The position numbers and the translations under genes are program-made. Source: Plutella xylostella (taxonomy: Eukaryota > Arthropoda > Insecta > Lepidoptera > Plutellidae). Taken from it: a stretch of DNA of 64,000 nt. The notes beneath the pieces were generated by a model, which had not been told where the DNA came from, did no database searches, and saw only the letters and a program-made list of their open reading frames with translations. The DNA lies in contig NC_063997.1 of the NCBI RefSeq assembly GCF_932276165.1, positions 11,170,001 to 11,234,000 of the forward strand. The letters run 5' to 3'. Of the stretch, positions 22,671 to 33,870 are shown piece after piece; position 1 is the stretch's first letter, and each line of letters opens with the position of its first letter.

Positions 22671-25087
22671 TTATACATACCAACTGTAGCCATCATCATC
22701 ACCACGTACCTACTCATAAATACACAATGTGTCAATGTAATTTAACATTTATAAATACTACTATCTCCGAAACAGTGCTACAAGTAATAGGCATAAACAA
22801 GCTGTAAGGTCTACGCCACTCTCATAAACATAACGTGTTTATTGAATCGGGAATCAAATTCGGACTATTTCCCATTAGCCACCTCGCGCCGAGCCTGTAG
22901 CAGCGCAGCTTTCACCACCTTTGTGTGAAAACCTACGCTATAATATACCTTATTGCGTCTTTAATAGAGACGAATGGCACCAAAACAGATTGCTGCTATA
23001 TTTATGTGGTTAGCCACATTTGCAGTTAGCAATAAATCTTTTAGCAGTCGCCATTTCAAATGGCACTATAGCGCGATGTTTTGACATTGTCGTAAATCGA
23101 AACATATTGTCTTGGCGTCGGATTGGTAAATGGACTAGGCTACATAAACAAGGAAGCGCGTAATGCTTTCGTGATTGGTTGGATTGTAGAGGAAATATTG
23201 ATGTACTTACCTACCTACTATACTGTGTTGGCGAAATATCCTTAATTAATAAAGGTGCTGTTGTAATACTTAGTATTAACTATTAACTTTTTTAAACCGT
23301 GAAAAGCAGATTATCGCCGGCTACCAATTGCACCCTATACTAAGCGTCCACGTTTCGGCACCGTACGCCCTTACCTTTAGCCTGCTGTGGAATGTGGTCA
23401 CACTTTTCTAGATTATACGTACATCTATAATAATAAAAAGAGTATCTCCAAACCCGAGCTACATCCAATAGATATTTCAATAATTTATACGACCACGTGC
23501 CTGCTATTAGTTTCTGACGGTCCACACCGCGTGTCCATTCGTAACCAAAACAAACAAAACGCATTTACTTAGGTACCACAAACATACGTATGTAACATGT
23601 GTGGGATCGTCCCTGAAGCCTTATTTGCAACCATAAAAGTGATAATGGCAGTCATTAGTAGAATCGTCTGCCAATTAGGTACTATACAGAAAGAAAGCGG
23701 GAAACTTGTAAACGCCTACTTTTCCATGCTTTGCCGGACCAGCAGGGAAAAAATAGCCATAGTAAGCGCTTATAAGTTTTCATCTGTATTTCTGTATATA
23801 TGTCGCAGTCATCTGGTTTAATCTCCTGTTTGATTGAACCGCTAGCCCGTTCATTGGATGACGCTATTCAGTTGTATGACTAAAGAACAACTCGTCAAGT
23901 GGTTGACTGTAACGTCCAACGTCTTGACTGAACGTTATTCAGCGAAGTCGTAAAAATGGATATAGTATAGCAACTTTGTAATGTCTGGTTGGGATGAACA
24001 TGACCAGACAAGAGTCAACAAAAAGATTATGTTACAAAGCTCTCATCTCACAAATTAACTTAACAATAACAATAAACGTACCTTGATATCGTTGTTCATA
24101 ATTATACAGTTTCAGCACATTTTTTTCTTTGAAACTATCCGCCGGCTGTGTAATAATAGGTAAATCCATGTTGTCACACTATTTTAACATAAATAACGCA
24201 CTTTAAAGCTAATTTATTTGCTAAAAATAATAATACAAGTGCTTTTTGTGTCAGCTGTTCGCTGTTAGACGCCATATTTGTTTTATTCACCACCTGACTG
24301 ATTTTAAGTCAGCTAACTAGTTGGACGTTTTGTGACGCTTGTACAATCAACGTTCGGCCTAGTCATACAACTGAATAGCGCCATCCAATGAACGGGCTAG
24401 CGGTTCAATCAAACAGGAGATTCAACCAGATGCCTGCGACATATACATACGGCCTTATGATGACATTATCTGGGAATGGAATTTTATGGTTGGCTATTCA
24501 CCGGAATTTGTTTGATATAATGTCATCATGGTAACGTTTGAAATTAATATGAACCTAAAAACCATACATGTTCGTATTGATAAAAATCCATGGAAGTAGT
24601 ACGTAATAAGTTTAGTACATATTACTTCCATGTAAAAATCTCATAACATAAATTATAATAAAAGAGCATAACTAATCAATGAAAGAGTGGCGTTTAAAGT
24701 AGGTGTTTTAATCCAGACTTAAATAAAATTTAAACGTACGGGAAATGGCATTGGAAAATCAAATAGCGGATTAAATAATTTTAGGGTCAGACTGCACTGG
24801 ATTCAAATTTGATTACTGCAGCATCCGGCATTTGTTCAGAACTAGATCACTGAGTTACCCTGGAACAAACCAATTGCCTCAGTTCATTTTGTAGGAATAA
24901 ACCAAACAATAAACCTTACTTATTTAAATACAAAGCAGCGTAAAGTAAGGTTTTTTTTTTTAAATTTGTTACATGTGAGAAATAAAACGTTTTAGGTAGG
25001 CACCTAACTAAGTATATTTTATTGTTTTCACACATTTTTTTTTCTTGAGAGTCACCTTTGACTGCCCCTTCGGGGATCACAGTCGTG
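22636..25087 (+). repeat. Segmental duplication, unit 1
   Basis: Blocks in this unit recur in the same order and orientation in 25832-29666: 22636-22741 with 25832-25938; about 23520-23800 with 28540-28800; about 24445-24560 with 28930-29040; about 24735-24935 with 29305-29490; and about 25030-25087 with 29608-29666. Differences are insertions: unit 1 carries a MITE at 23801-24441; unit 2 carries a LINE and another MITE. Unit 1 holds about 780 bp (22742-23519) absent from unit 2. Confidence 0.85.
23801..24441. mobile_element. 641-bp MITE with ~80-bp TIRs
   Basis: Left end TGTCGCAGTCATCTGG and right end CCAGATGCCTGCGACA are inverted copies, and similarity runs about 80 bp inward past CAGTTGTATGACTA. 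It is flanked by TATA. The duplicated segment at 28796 has the empty site CTGTATATATATACGG, which confirms insertion after the duplication. No transposase frame. Confidence 0.88.
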
Positions 25088-25560
25088 TCAAAAAAAGGAG
25101 GAGGTTCTCAATTCGTCGGGATTTTTTTTATGTATGTTCACTGATTACTCCGCCGTTTATGAACCGATTTTAAAAATTCTTTTTTTGTTGTATTGGGTTG
25201 AGCTTCCAGGTGGTCCCATTTTTTTTCATAATTTTATCTCACCCCTAAGGGTGAGTAGAGGGGTAAAAACAGGGTATGAATTTCCATTTTGGACACATAT
25301 TAACTGATTCTAGTAAAATTAAGAACGTAAATATAGTTCTTATAACAAAAAAATATGATGGTGACCTTGAGCTGATCTGATGATGGAAACGGAAGGCAGT
25401 CAAGGGAACTCCTCAACGGTATATAGCAACTACCTCGTGTTTAGGCTTGAATGATTCGTATTGATTAGTAGGACTTTTTGGTATCATTTGCATCTTATTT
25501 TTGATTAAAAATTATTGCAAATAAACTAAAAACTATAAAATAAAATAATAATTAAACAAA
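25088..25560. other. Spacer between duplication units
   Basis: AT-rich, no gene seen. Ends at the fold-back element. Confidence 0.45.
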
Positions 25561-25822
25561 TTAAAAAACCGACTTCAAAAAACCACTAAAATGTAAGAAA
25601 TAATTTAAGGTTAACACAAATTATATGTGACAGTACAAATATACCTAAGCAGGAACTGTTCTTTTTTGAAGTTGGTGCCATATTTCTTCAGATTACTTTG
25701 TCACTGCACCAACATCAAAAAAGAACAGTTCCTGCTTAGGTATATTTGTACTGTCACATATAATTTGTGTAAACCTTAAATTATTTCTTACATTTTAGTG
25801 GTTTTTTGAAGTCGGTTTTTTT
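25561..25822. mobile_element. Long fold-back MITE
   Basis: Arms 25561-25678 and 25706-25822 are nearly perfect inverted copies, with outer ends AAAAAACCGACTTCAAAAAA and its complement, and inner ends GGAACTGTTCTTTTTTGA and its complement. The loop is 27 bp. It sits only 10 bp before duplication unit 2. Confidence 0.9.
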
Positions 25823-25924
25823 ATTTTTTTATGGTTGAATTACTAGCGCGTTCATTGGATATACAATATTATACATACCAACTGTAGCCATCATCATCAC
25901 CACGTACCTACTCATAAATACACA

Positions 25925-28180
25925 ATGTGTCAATGTACCGTTAGCTTAGCTACCATTACGGATCACTCTCCTGTAATTCTCTGCCTTGATCACTCAAGTT
26001 TAAAACGGAATAAAAATCAAATCGTATCCCGCACAAATTATCCCGCTGTTTTAAAAGACATTGAAAATAAAAACTTTTCCCTAATATACTCAATGAGTGA
26101 TGTAAATGAGGCAACTGATACTTTGATTAATATTATTAAATCGGTAATCGACACACATACGATTTCAACTATAATTCCATGTCGCCAAAGAATCATAAAA
26201 CCATGGATTACAATAGGATTGTTGAGATGTATCCATAATAGAGACAACATGCACAAAACTTTAAAAAAACAACCCGATAATCTGGTACTTAAAATAACAT
26301 ATAAACGCTACCGCAATTTTTGTAACATCCTCCTCCGTAAGCTTAAATGTAACTATGAGAAGTCAGAATTTGATAAAGCCCGTAATAACCCAAAAAAACC
26401 CTGGGAAGTAATTAAAAAAGTCACGGATATCTCACGTACCAGATCATCTCCTTCAGAATTATTAAATATATCTCATAATGCCAGCCTCTCAGTTAACGAG
26501 GTAAACAGATATTTCGCTAATATAGGGAAAGATTTAGCTGATAAGATAGCCCCTAACCCTAACTATGTACCGCCATCTGTAGGTAGCAACCCCGTTTCGC
26601 CATCTAACTCTCTTACCCTTCTTGAAGTGAATGCTGAAGACATTCGCGCTATCATCTTGAACTTGCGTAGCGATGCAGCCGCTGGATGGGATGGGATTTC
26701 CTCCAAATTTTTAAAGTCCGCAGAACATACCTTGACCCCAATAATAACATTTATCTGTAACTTAGCAATCAGGACGGGTAAATTTCCTAGAGCGCTAAAA
26801 AAAGCAATGGTTCTTCCTATACACAAGAGTGGAGACAGAATGTTGGTGAATAATTACAGACCTATATCTATATTGCCCTCACTTTCTAAAATCCTAGAAA
26901 GAGTGATCAATACTGCTCTAGTCAGTTTCCTTGAAAACAATTCCCTTCTGTCTAAAAATCAATTTGGTTTCAGAAAGAGTCTTTCGACGGAAGATGCAGT
27001 ATTATCACTTACTGACTTTCTAGTTCAAAAAATTGACGACAAGTATAAGTGTCTTGGTATCTTCCTTGACTTATCCAAGGCTTTCGACACGGTGTCTGTC
27101 CCACTATTGATAAAAAAACTAGAAAAGTTTGGTGTCAGGGGCATTGCCCTGGATCTTCTAATTGATTACCTAACCGATAGAACCCAATTTATAAAAATTG
27201 ACTCTCATATCAGTGATACACTTTCTGTTAACTATGGCGTGCCCCAGGGTAGCATCCTGGGTCCAACCCTCTTCCTCATCTATGTTAATGAGCTCTGCAA
27301 TATAACAGCAAATCAATCCAGCATCTTCGCCTATGCTGATGACACGGCAATTATCGCTTATGGACGGACCTGGGAGGAAACCATTGCAATTGCAGAAAGT
27401 GTTCTTTCTCTGGTTATGACGTGGCTCACAAATAACCTTTTGACTTTAAATATACTAAAAACTAAATATTTAACATTTGCGATTAGACCATGCGACCACC
27501 CTCAAGAATTAAGTATTCATGCTCACACATGTCAGAATCCGCCGGTGCAGTGCTCCTGTCTTGCCTTAAGTAGGGTAAAATCAATAAAATATTTGGGTGT
27601 CGTTCTAGATTGCTGTCTCAACTGGTATGAACATCTTAATTATCTAATGAACAGAACCAGGAAACTAATATTCATCTTTAAAAAACTCAGAAATTCTGCT
27701 GACAATGAAACTTTAAGAATGGCCTACACGGCACTCTGTGAGTCGATCCTTACTTACTGTATCCCTGCCTGGGGAGGTTCATCGAAGACTACTTTTATAG
27801 ATCTGGAAAGGTCGCAGAGAGCAGTGCTCAAAGTTTTATTTCGAAAACCTTTCCGGTATCCTACAAAACAATTATACAGCGAACTCTCCCTTCTAACCGT
27901 TAGACAGCTATATATTCTTCGTGCTACTCTCCGTAGACATGCCTCTGCTCCAACGCGAACTAAGGACGCTGCTCGAAGAAGACCTAAACCTCCCTTCCAC
28001 AACTTTGATGTGCGTACAACATTTGCTAAAAAACAATTCAGCTACCAAAGCTCTAAACTATATAACTATATTAATAACTCCCTCGATCTTATATCTTCCA
28101 CTAAGTACAAATGTAAAAATAAATTAAAAATCTGGCTCTTAACCTTAGACTACGATAGCACTGAATCCATAATAAAATAA
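25925..28180 (+). CDS. CR1/Jockey-type LINE ORF2, 5'-truncated, RT frame intact
   Basis: A 751-residue frame encoding reverse transcriptase of a non-LTR retrotransposon. The first five codons (25925-25939) come from the flanking duplicated DNA; the element begins at about 25939. It opens in the terminal endonuclease motif (ITDHSPVILCL), then RT motifs NNYRPISILPS (~309), IFLDLSKAFDTV (~379), VPQGSILGP (~439) and the catalytic YADDT box (~469), and a C-terminal region with ILTYCIPAWGG. No RNase H. It has no internal stop, so it is young, yet the missing endonuclease makes this copy unable to move by itself. Its sequence differs strongly from the LINE at 11022, so it is a different family of the same broad group. 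Confidence 0.92.
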   Translation: MCQCTVSLATITDHSPVILCLDHSSLKRNKNQIVSRTNYPAVLKDIENKNFSLIYSMSDVNEATDTLINIIKSVIDTHTISTIIPCRQRIIKPWITIGLLRCIHNRDNMHKTLKKQPDNLVLKITYKRYRNFCNILLRKLKCNYEKSEFDKARNNPKKPWEVIKKVTDISRTRSSPSELLNISHNASLSVNEVNRYFANIGKDLADKIAPNPNYVPPSVGSNPVSPSNSLTLLEVNAEDIRAIILNLRSDAAAGWDGISSKFLKSAEHTLTPIITFICNLAIRTGKFPRALKKAMVLPIHKSGDRMLVNNYRPISILPSLSKILERVINTALVSFLENNSLLSKNQFGFRKSLSTEDAVLSLTDFLVQKIDDKYKCLGIFLDLSKAFDTVSVPLLIKKLEKFGVRGIALDLLIDYLTDRTQFIKIDSHISDTLSVNYGVPQGSILGPTLFLIYVNELCNITANQSSIFAYADDTAIIAYGRTWEETIAIAESVLSLVMTWLTNNLLTLNILKTKYLTFAIRPCDHPQELSIHAHTCQNPPVQCSCLALSRVKSIKYLGVVLDCCLNWYEHLNYLMNRTRKLIFIFKKLRNSADNETLRMAYTALCESILTYCIPAWGGSSKTTFIDLERSQRAVLKVLFRKPFRYPTKQLYSELSLLTVRQLYILRATLRRHASAPTRTKDAARRRPKPPFHNFDVRTTFAKKQFSYQSSKLYNYINNSLDLISSTKYKCKNKLKIWLLTLDYDSTESIIK

Positions 28181-28286
28181 CTTATATTTTGCCACTTTTC
28201 CGTAAATCAACTATATAATCATTTCATTCATTCTTTCGTAATCAAATCACAAACACAACATCTAATACAAATGTACACACACGCAA

Positions 28287-28317
<31 letters not shown>

Positions 28318-28535
28318 GCACACACTTACACACACACACACCCACACTCAAACAGACACAAGCATTCAATCCAATCGAGATGTACAAATAGAAATACCTA
28401 TGTTATTTGTATTAACTACTATAGTAATACTCTAGCTTTGTAAATTGTTAAACTTAAACTAAAATCTTTTGCTTAATTAGATTTTCAAAGATAAAAACCC
28501 TAAACAATGTTATTTTGATAAGTTACTTACTACTT
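25939..28535 (+). mobile_element. 5'-truncated LINE with CA-rich 3' region
   Basis: The 5' junction is exact: the shared duplication sequence ends at CAATGTGTCAATGTA (25938). Downstream of the stop at 28180 lies a 3' UTR with a (CA)n stretch (about 28256-28350). Homology to unit 1 resumes near 28540, so the 3' limit is before that. Confidence 0.75.
28256..28350. repeat. CA/ACAC microsatellite
   Basis: Runs of ACACACAC broken by single-base changes, in the 3' UTR of the LINE. Confidence 0.8.
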
Positions 28536-28817
28536 TGTGTCTCCACACCGCATGTCCCGCCATTCGTAACCAAAACAAAAAAAACGCATTTACTTAGGTA
28601 CTACAAACATATGTATGTGGGTTCGTCCCTGAAGCCTTATTTGCAACCATAAAAGTGATAATGGCAGTCATTAGTAGAATCGTGTGCCAATTAGGTACTA
28701 TACAGAAAGAAAGCGGCAAACTTGTAAACGCCTACTTTACGAACCAGCAGGGAAAAAATAGCCATAGTAAGCGCTTATAAGTTTTCATCTGTATTTCTGT
28801 ATATATATACGGCCTGA

Positions 28818-28939
28818 GTATGCGAAAGCGCTCATGACTTTTTAAAATCCGGGAAATGCTCCGTGAGTGAGCGCTTCCGCATAATCAGGTTACCGGTACA
28901 GGTAGATACAGGGAACCCGATTCTCTATGTAAGCACGCT
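28818..28939. mobile_element. Small fold-back insertion in duplication unit 2
   Basis: GTATGCGAAAGCGCTCA is mirrored by TGAGCGCTTCCGCATA within 60 bp. Unit 1 lacks this block: its corresponding sequence reads straight from ACGGCCT to TATGATGACATT. Confidence 0.65.
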
Positions 28940-29666
28940 TATGATGACATTATCAGGGAATGGAATTTTATGGTAGGCTATTCACCGGAATTTGTTTGAT
29001 ATGATGTCATGGTAACGTTTGAAATTAATAAAAACCTAAAAACCATCCGCCACAGAGAGCCCCATAGAGAGATGCAAGACACATCAAGGGAACTCAAGTC
29101 CGTCAATAACACACCAACTATAGCTACATGATTGTATTGATAAAAATCCATGGAAGTAATAAGTATAAGTACTTACAAACTTCCATGTAAAAAATCTCAC
29201 AACATAAATTATAATAAAAGAGCTTATATGTAATCAATGAAAGAGTTTGAAGTAGGTGCGTTTGAAGTAGGTGGTGCAATCCAGACTTAAATAAAATTTA
29301 AACGTACGGGAAATTGCATTGGAAAATCAAATAGCGTAGGTATTAAATAATTTTCGGGTCAGACTGCACTGGATTTAAATTTGATTACTGCAGCATCCGG
29401 CATTTGTGCAGAACTAGATCACTGAGTTACCCTGGAACAAACCAATTGCCTCAGTTCATTTTGTAGGAATAAACCTTATTTATTTAAATACAATAAGGCA
29501 GTGTGTATGTGTAGCAAGGTTTTTTTAAATTTTTTTACCTACCTTTTAAATTGTTACATGTGAGAAATGAAATGCTTTAGGTAGGTACCTAAGTATATTT
29601 AATTTTTTTCACACATTAGGTTATTTTTTTTTTCTTGAGACTGCCCTTTCGGGGATCACAGTCGTG

Positions 29667-30118
29667 AGCATTATGTATGTATGAATTTTTATTTTATTTT
29701 AGTATTCCTAATATGTTATAGTTGCGTTTATGAAATGAAATCATTCTTGAAATACCAATTAGAAATACCAAGAGTCAATCATTAATATATTTTATTATAA
29801 CAAGATAATATTATGTACATTTTGAAGGCGTATACAGAGTAGAAGAATAATTTGCGGACACCCATCACCATTAATAAATAAATTTATATCGGGTGAATAA
29901 ACCAAATCTCTGTTCTTTTGAGGGCCCGTTTCACAATATCTGTATAATCACCATGCCCTGTGGGATAATAGACATGCTATCACTGTTGAAAACACAATCA
30001 CGAGTGACAGCACGTCTTTTACCGCACAAGTAGCATCCAGACATTGTGAAACAGGGCCTTGGTGTTTAATGTAGAAATACTTTAAACGGTTCAATTCGGT
30101 ATCAGCAAGTCATCCCTA
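29667..30118. other. Non-coding; 3' flank of the micropeptide gene
   Basis: Downstream of the 30119 stop on the minus strand. TTTATT on the plus strand (AATAAA in the transcript sense) occurs at several points, for example near 29693 and 29788, but none stands out. No other gene seen. Confidence 0.45.
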
Positions 30119-30283
30119 CTAGAAGTCCTGGCAGGGTCTCCGTATGGGCGTGTCTTCCTTGCAGTGGTAGTCCGTGGTGGATGTCAGCGCCTCCTCGGGG
30201 TGGCGCCGCTGGTACCACACCATGCACACCAGGCAGAACAGGCACAGGATTACAAAGAATGCCAACATGAAGAGGAAATATAG
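30119..30283 (-). CDS. Micropeptide gene, exon 2 (54 codons plus stop)
   Basis: Bounded by acceptor TTGTTTCAG (30292-30284) and stop TAG. Encodes most of the membrane segment and the whole hydrophilic tail. Another AG (CTGCAG, at about 30299) is out of frame with exon 1. Confidence 0.68.
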   Translation of the reverse strand, partial: LYFLFMLAFFVILCLFCLVCMVWYQRRHPEEALTSTTDYHCKEDTPIRRPCQDF

Positions 30284-31984
30284 CTGAAACAAGGTTCTGC
30301 AGTTAGACAAAAAAAAAAACGTTAGATTAGTTAATAAGTAGTAGGTTGTTTCAGTGGACGAGATTGTCTTGAGGCATCAGACCGATTCCGAGGTGAATGA
30401 TGGCAATTCTACGAAAACACGCATAGAGTCGAATTTTAATCTAGATTTTCATGTTTTCAATAAAATTTCAATTCGTGGCTTTAGAATCAACGTTAATAAA
30501 CACACCATCACGCCTTTGGAGTAAAGTCACTCTGAGAGGGGCCAGGTTCAGATGACCCTGACTCTAAAACTAAATAACGGAAGGCAAAGGTGTATTGTTA
30601 TTAGGTACCTACATACTTTTTGTCACTGTTGTAGAACCAATTTGATTTGTAATTAGGTAAGTACTTTACCATTTGTAAAGCTCTCAATATTCATCGCTCA
30701 CCTATTTTCAAGTTCTACCCAAGTGCTATGGGAAAATTGTGATATTTTATTCCAACTCCACTGTGGTAGATGGAAAATGGCCTATAAAATTCTGAAATTT
30801 CACTCTAATGCATAATATGTACACGATATACAAATCCACCACGAAAGCCTCTACAATCTCTACACACATTAAAGGAGAGCAAATATTAAATCACTCGTAA
30901 ACACATTAATAGTATCTGATATCGTATTCGGCATGACCCATTGAGCACGGGGCAAATAATCGCTCAAATAGTTGCGGCGCGTACCCTTCGGAAAATCACG
31001 GGTCAAAATTATTATTGTTTGATGCTTTTAATGTTTTGGTTCATACCCTCGGGGAGTTCCCCGAAGTGTTGTTTGTGTTGGAGTCTGTGGTAGGACATGG
31101 GTTATTAGCAGAATCGGTACTGATGGCCTACGATATTCTTTGAAACGCCATTATACTACTAACTGAAATATTTGAGTCGCGGCTAACCACTGCCGATATT
31201 ATCATTTTCCGCATGATCTATTCATAATAATTATTTGTTTATAAATAACGACAAAAACTAACCAGTATCAATATGAATGAGTATACTTAATTAATTCTCA
31301 GAGCAAATCCGAGATAGGGTAGCATCATAAAACGTACTCGATCTCAAACTCAGGACTTAGGCCCATTATCTCTAAGGACCCGCACAATAATCCATCTACA
31401 GGTCGGCCTAAGCTCAGCTTACAAGCAAACTAATTTACTTTATCTCTATAATTATGCCTCGTTATTGTCTAGTCTGGTAAATTAATTATCTTATAGCGAA
31501 ATGAGTGACCGTGTTACGCGAATAAATTGAATTGATCAGTGTCTTTTTAGTTTGGTAGTGTTATACCGTAGCGAGGGTGACATCACCTCGGGATGAGCGG
31601 CCGGCCGCACATGCGCTTTGCAAAGTAAACAAAAGCTAATCTTGAGACTTTTGTTATTCGATTGTAATATTAACGACATGAAAATTATAAATTTTAACGT
31701 CGATTGAATTAATGATCAATGATTTTTTTGTTTTATTTGTAAATTTCAATGTAGAAACAAAAACATTGTACTGAACTAATTAATTTTAATCAACTTAAAG
31801 AGAGCAAACGTGCATGGTATACTCCATATCTACTTACTACAACTATATGTATTTTTAATCTTCATCAAACGTTCGTAACGAATCTACAACTTACTAAAAT
31901 GGGCTTCTAGCAAACCAAACACGACAAAAAAGTTTAAAAAAAACTTACCCCAAAATAGTAAAAAAGCGTTTCGTAGGCCGTCAT
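30119..31984 (-). CDS. Two-exon gene for a 66-residue single-pass membrane micropeptide
   Basis: Coding parts are 31984-31949 and 30283-30119 on the minus strand, joined in phase 0. Exon 1 gives MTAYETLFYYFG before donor GGG|GTAAGT. Exon 2 follows acceptor TTGTTTCAG and starts LYFLFMLAFF. Residues about 10-37 form one strongly hydrophobic helix; the remaining ~29 residues are hydrophilic, starting YQRRHPEE and ending RPCQDF. Positive charges after the helix suggest a cytoplasmic C-terminus. There is no cleavable signal peptide. The start was chosen because the frame has a stop (TAG) just upstream and joins exon 2 without frameshift; two other ATGs upstream lie in different frames and would act as uORFs unless transcription starts nearer, for example at TTCAGT near 32014. 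I do not recognise the family. Exon 2 is GC-rich and codon-like, unlike its surroundings. Confidence 0.66.
31949..31984 (-). CDS. Micropeptide gene, exon 1 (12 codons)
   Basis: From ATG 31984 to donor GTAAGT at 31948. Phase 0 junction. The intron of 1665 bp is typical for the window. Confidence 0.58.
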
Positions 31985-31999
31985 GGCTGAGCCCGTATG

Positions 32000-32190
32000 A
32001 ATCTAAGAAGTCACTGAAAGATTTTTGCGGCATTTTGCCAACTCGAGTCTCGCCCCATTGTGCTGTCCTATCGATTCCTAGCCTATGGTGTGTGGGATGT
32101 TGTCTGCCTGATGTTGCAAGTATAACTGTGACTGATCGGCGGGAAGGGTTAAATGGGGGGAGAGTTCTGACGTCACAGCTGTGGTGAGCT
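32000..32190 (-). promoter_or_regulatory. Candidate promoter of the micropeptide gene
   Basis: Upstream on the minus strand lies a CRE palindrome TGACGTCA (32169-32176) next to CAGCTGT, the same pair of words as in the candidate promoter at 15042. Arthropod initiator-like TCAGT motifs occur at about 32015 and 32127. No TATA box at the right spacing. Confidence 0.3.
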
Positions 32191-33870
32191 AATGGGACAT
32201 TAAATTAAATAAATTGCAGTGATGTTTGTTTGAGGCGTAGTGATTGTAAGTAGCATTGTGTCTGACAGAATTTGGGTCTTACTTTTCAAACTGATTTTTT
32301 ACTGTAAGTTTTGTTAACATGTCATAGATGAATCCACTGTCTTCTGGGCACGGTACCCAACTACAAATTGTTAGGAAACATGTTGGACCAAAATACACGT
32401 TGCAACATCGCTTATGTTAATTTCGGGAATTTTGTAACTGTTCCCGGAATTTTCATCCAGTTGTTTCGAGTTTTGGAGGGAAATATGCAAAAATGGAGGG
32501 CGTGTACAACTGCATGCAATGTGAGGCCACATATATATTGGGGTAGCAATCAGTGTGCGCGAACAAAACTCTTTTAAAAGGAGAAATATACAGATTCCTG
32601 TGCGCCAGTGTGTTAGTTATAATGCCAATTGCACCAAACTTCTCTTGTAGGTACAGTACAATACAATTGCAATACGCTAGATTGGCCTCACTAAGTTTCT
32701 CCGTTCTTATCTTTATTTCTAGTATTTATTATAGCATAAAAACCTGTGTTTACGTTATGGATAAAAAATACAGAGTATACTTGTTTTATTATAAAATGAA
32801 TAAATATCCCAATAAACATAATTATTACGTATTTACACTTCCAAATTCAGCAATACACGTAAAAATGACTTTTTAGCGTAGTCAAAAGTGTATCTCTCAG
32901 TAGTGTGCGTCTCCCGCCTCTCCCTTTGATTTCCCGGCGGCTCCCCCCCCCCTCCCCCTTGCCTTAATAACCGCTATCAATTGCCGAAGTCACCGAGTTG
33001 CAATTTGTATCGACCTCGGAGACTGCAGTTTCTCCGCAAACGACTTCTCTACGAAATTATCGTTTTAAACTTTGCCAGTGCCAGCTCTTAGCGCTTTTGC
33101 TGGAGTAAATTCCTGAGAGGTTTACATCGCCCTTGCAAGCAAATACAGAATTATAGCAGTCCTTTTAAGAGTCATAGAACGTTTGGGAGTATTTCAATCG
33201 TTAATTTGTAGACTTTCAGAAAGTCCGAAATTATTATTCTAGAAATAAATGCTACTTTAACAAAATGTTAATTGGAGAGGACCTGAAATCTATTCTTGCT
33301 TGATAAATAACTAAGAAGTTTAGAGAAGCAGTAATAATAGCAGTCGTGGTTAGTGGAGCAGCTCTCTAAAATTTATCATGAAGCTAGAGTTCCAGCCACC
33401 ATATTTCATATTTCTAATTTAACGGTAATAATAATACTAATTGTTTATGTGTAACTCGACGCCGCGACGTCTTGGCCTCGCCTCGTGTCATATTGTAAAC
33501 ATTGTTCTGTGTGAATGGAACTCCCGGATGTAGTCGAAGAATAATAGCAAATTCACTTATTGTTCTCGCCTCTCCATAGTCTCTATTGTCCCGAGCTCGT
33601 GACATTTAGAAGGCTGAGCATTACCGTTTACACGAAACACCGGCTTTCTGATTTGCTCTTGGTGTTTTCCTTCACAATTTTATCCATAGGTATAGTAGCT
33701 GCTTCCCACGATCTCAGCTTCACTTTGAAAAGTTATGGCGTGGGAATTCCCGGATAGATATTAACCAATCCAGGGTGCCAGCTTCCTACATAACAAAGTG
33801 CATTAAATTTTCTCAGGTCCTGTGAAAGCGTAAAAAGAAATGCCCATCCATACTTACAGACTTTGGCGTT
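32191..33870. other. Non-coding; GC-rich patch and C-run
   Basis: No gene supported. Contains a C-run (about 32945-32960) and a fragment resembling the Helitron-like unit (GTGGGAATTCCCGGATAGA near 33740). Confidence 0.45.

Larger units (their letters stand above)
25832..29666 (+). repeat. Segmental duplication, unit 2
   Basis: Second copy of the 22636-25087 segment, interrupted by a LINE beginning at 25939 and by a small MITE at about 28818-28939. Confidence 0.85.

Noticed and set aside
26563..26826. Minus-strand frames under the second LINE (also 26038-26256 and 27754-28002)
   Set aside because: Antisense shadows of a clear RT frame.
28256..28350. CRISPR-like or regulatory array in the CA-rich region
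   Set aside because: A simple dinucleotide microsatellite with no unique spacers, in a eukaryotic LINE tail.
31949..32033. Upstream ATG (MPQKSF...) as the start of the micropeptide gene
   Set aside because: It reaches the donor in a frame that does not match exon 2; the ATG at 31984 does.
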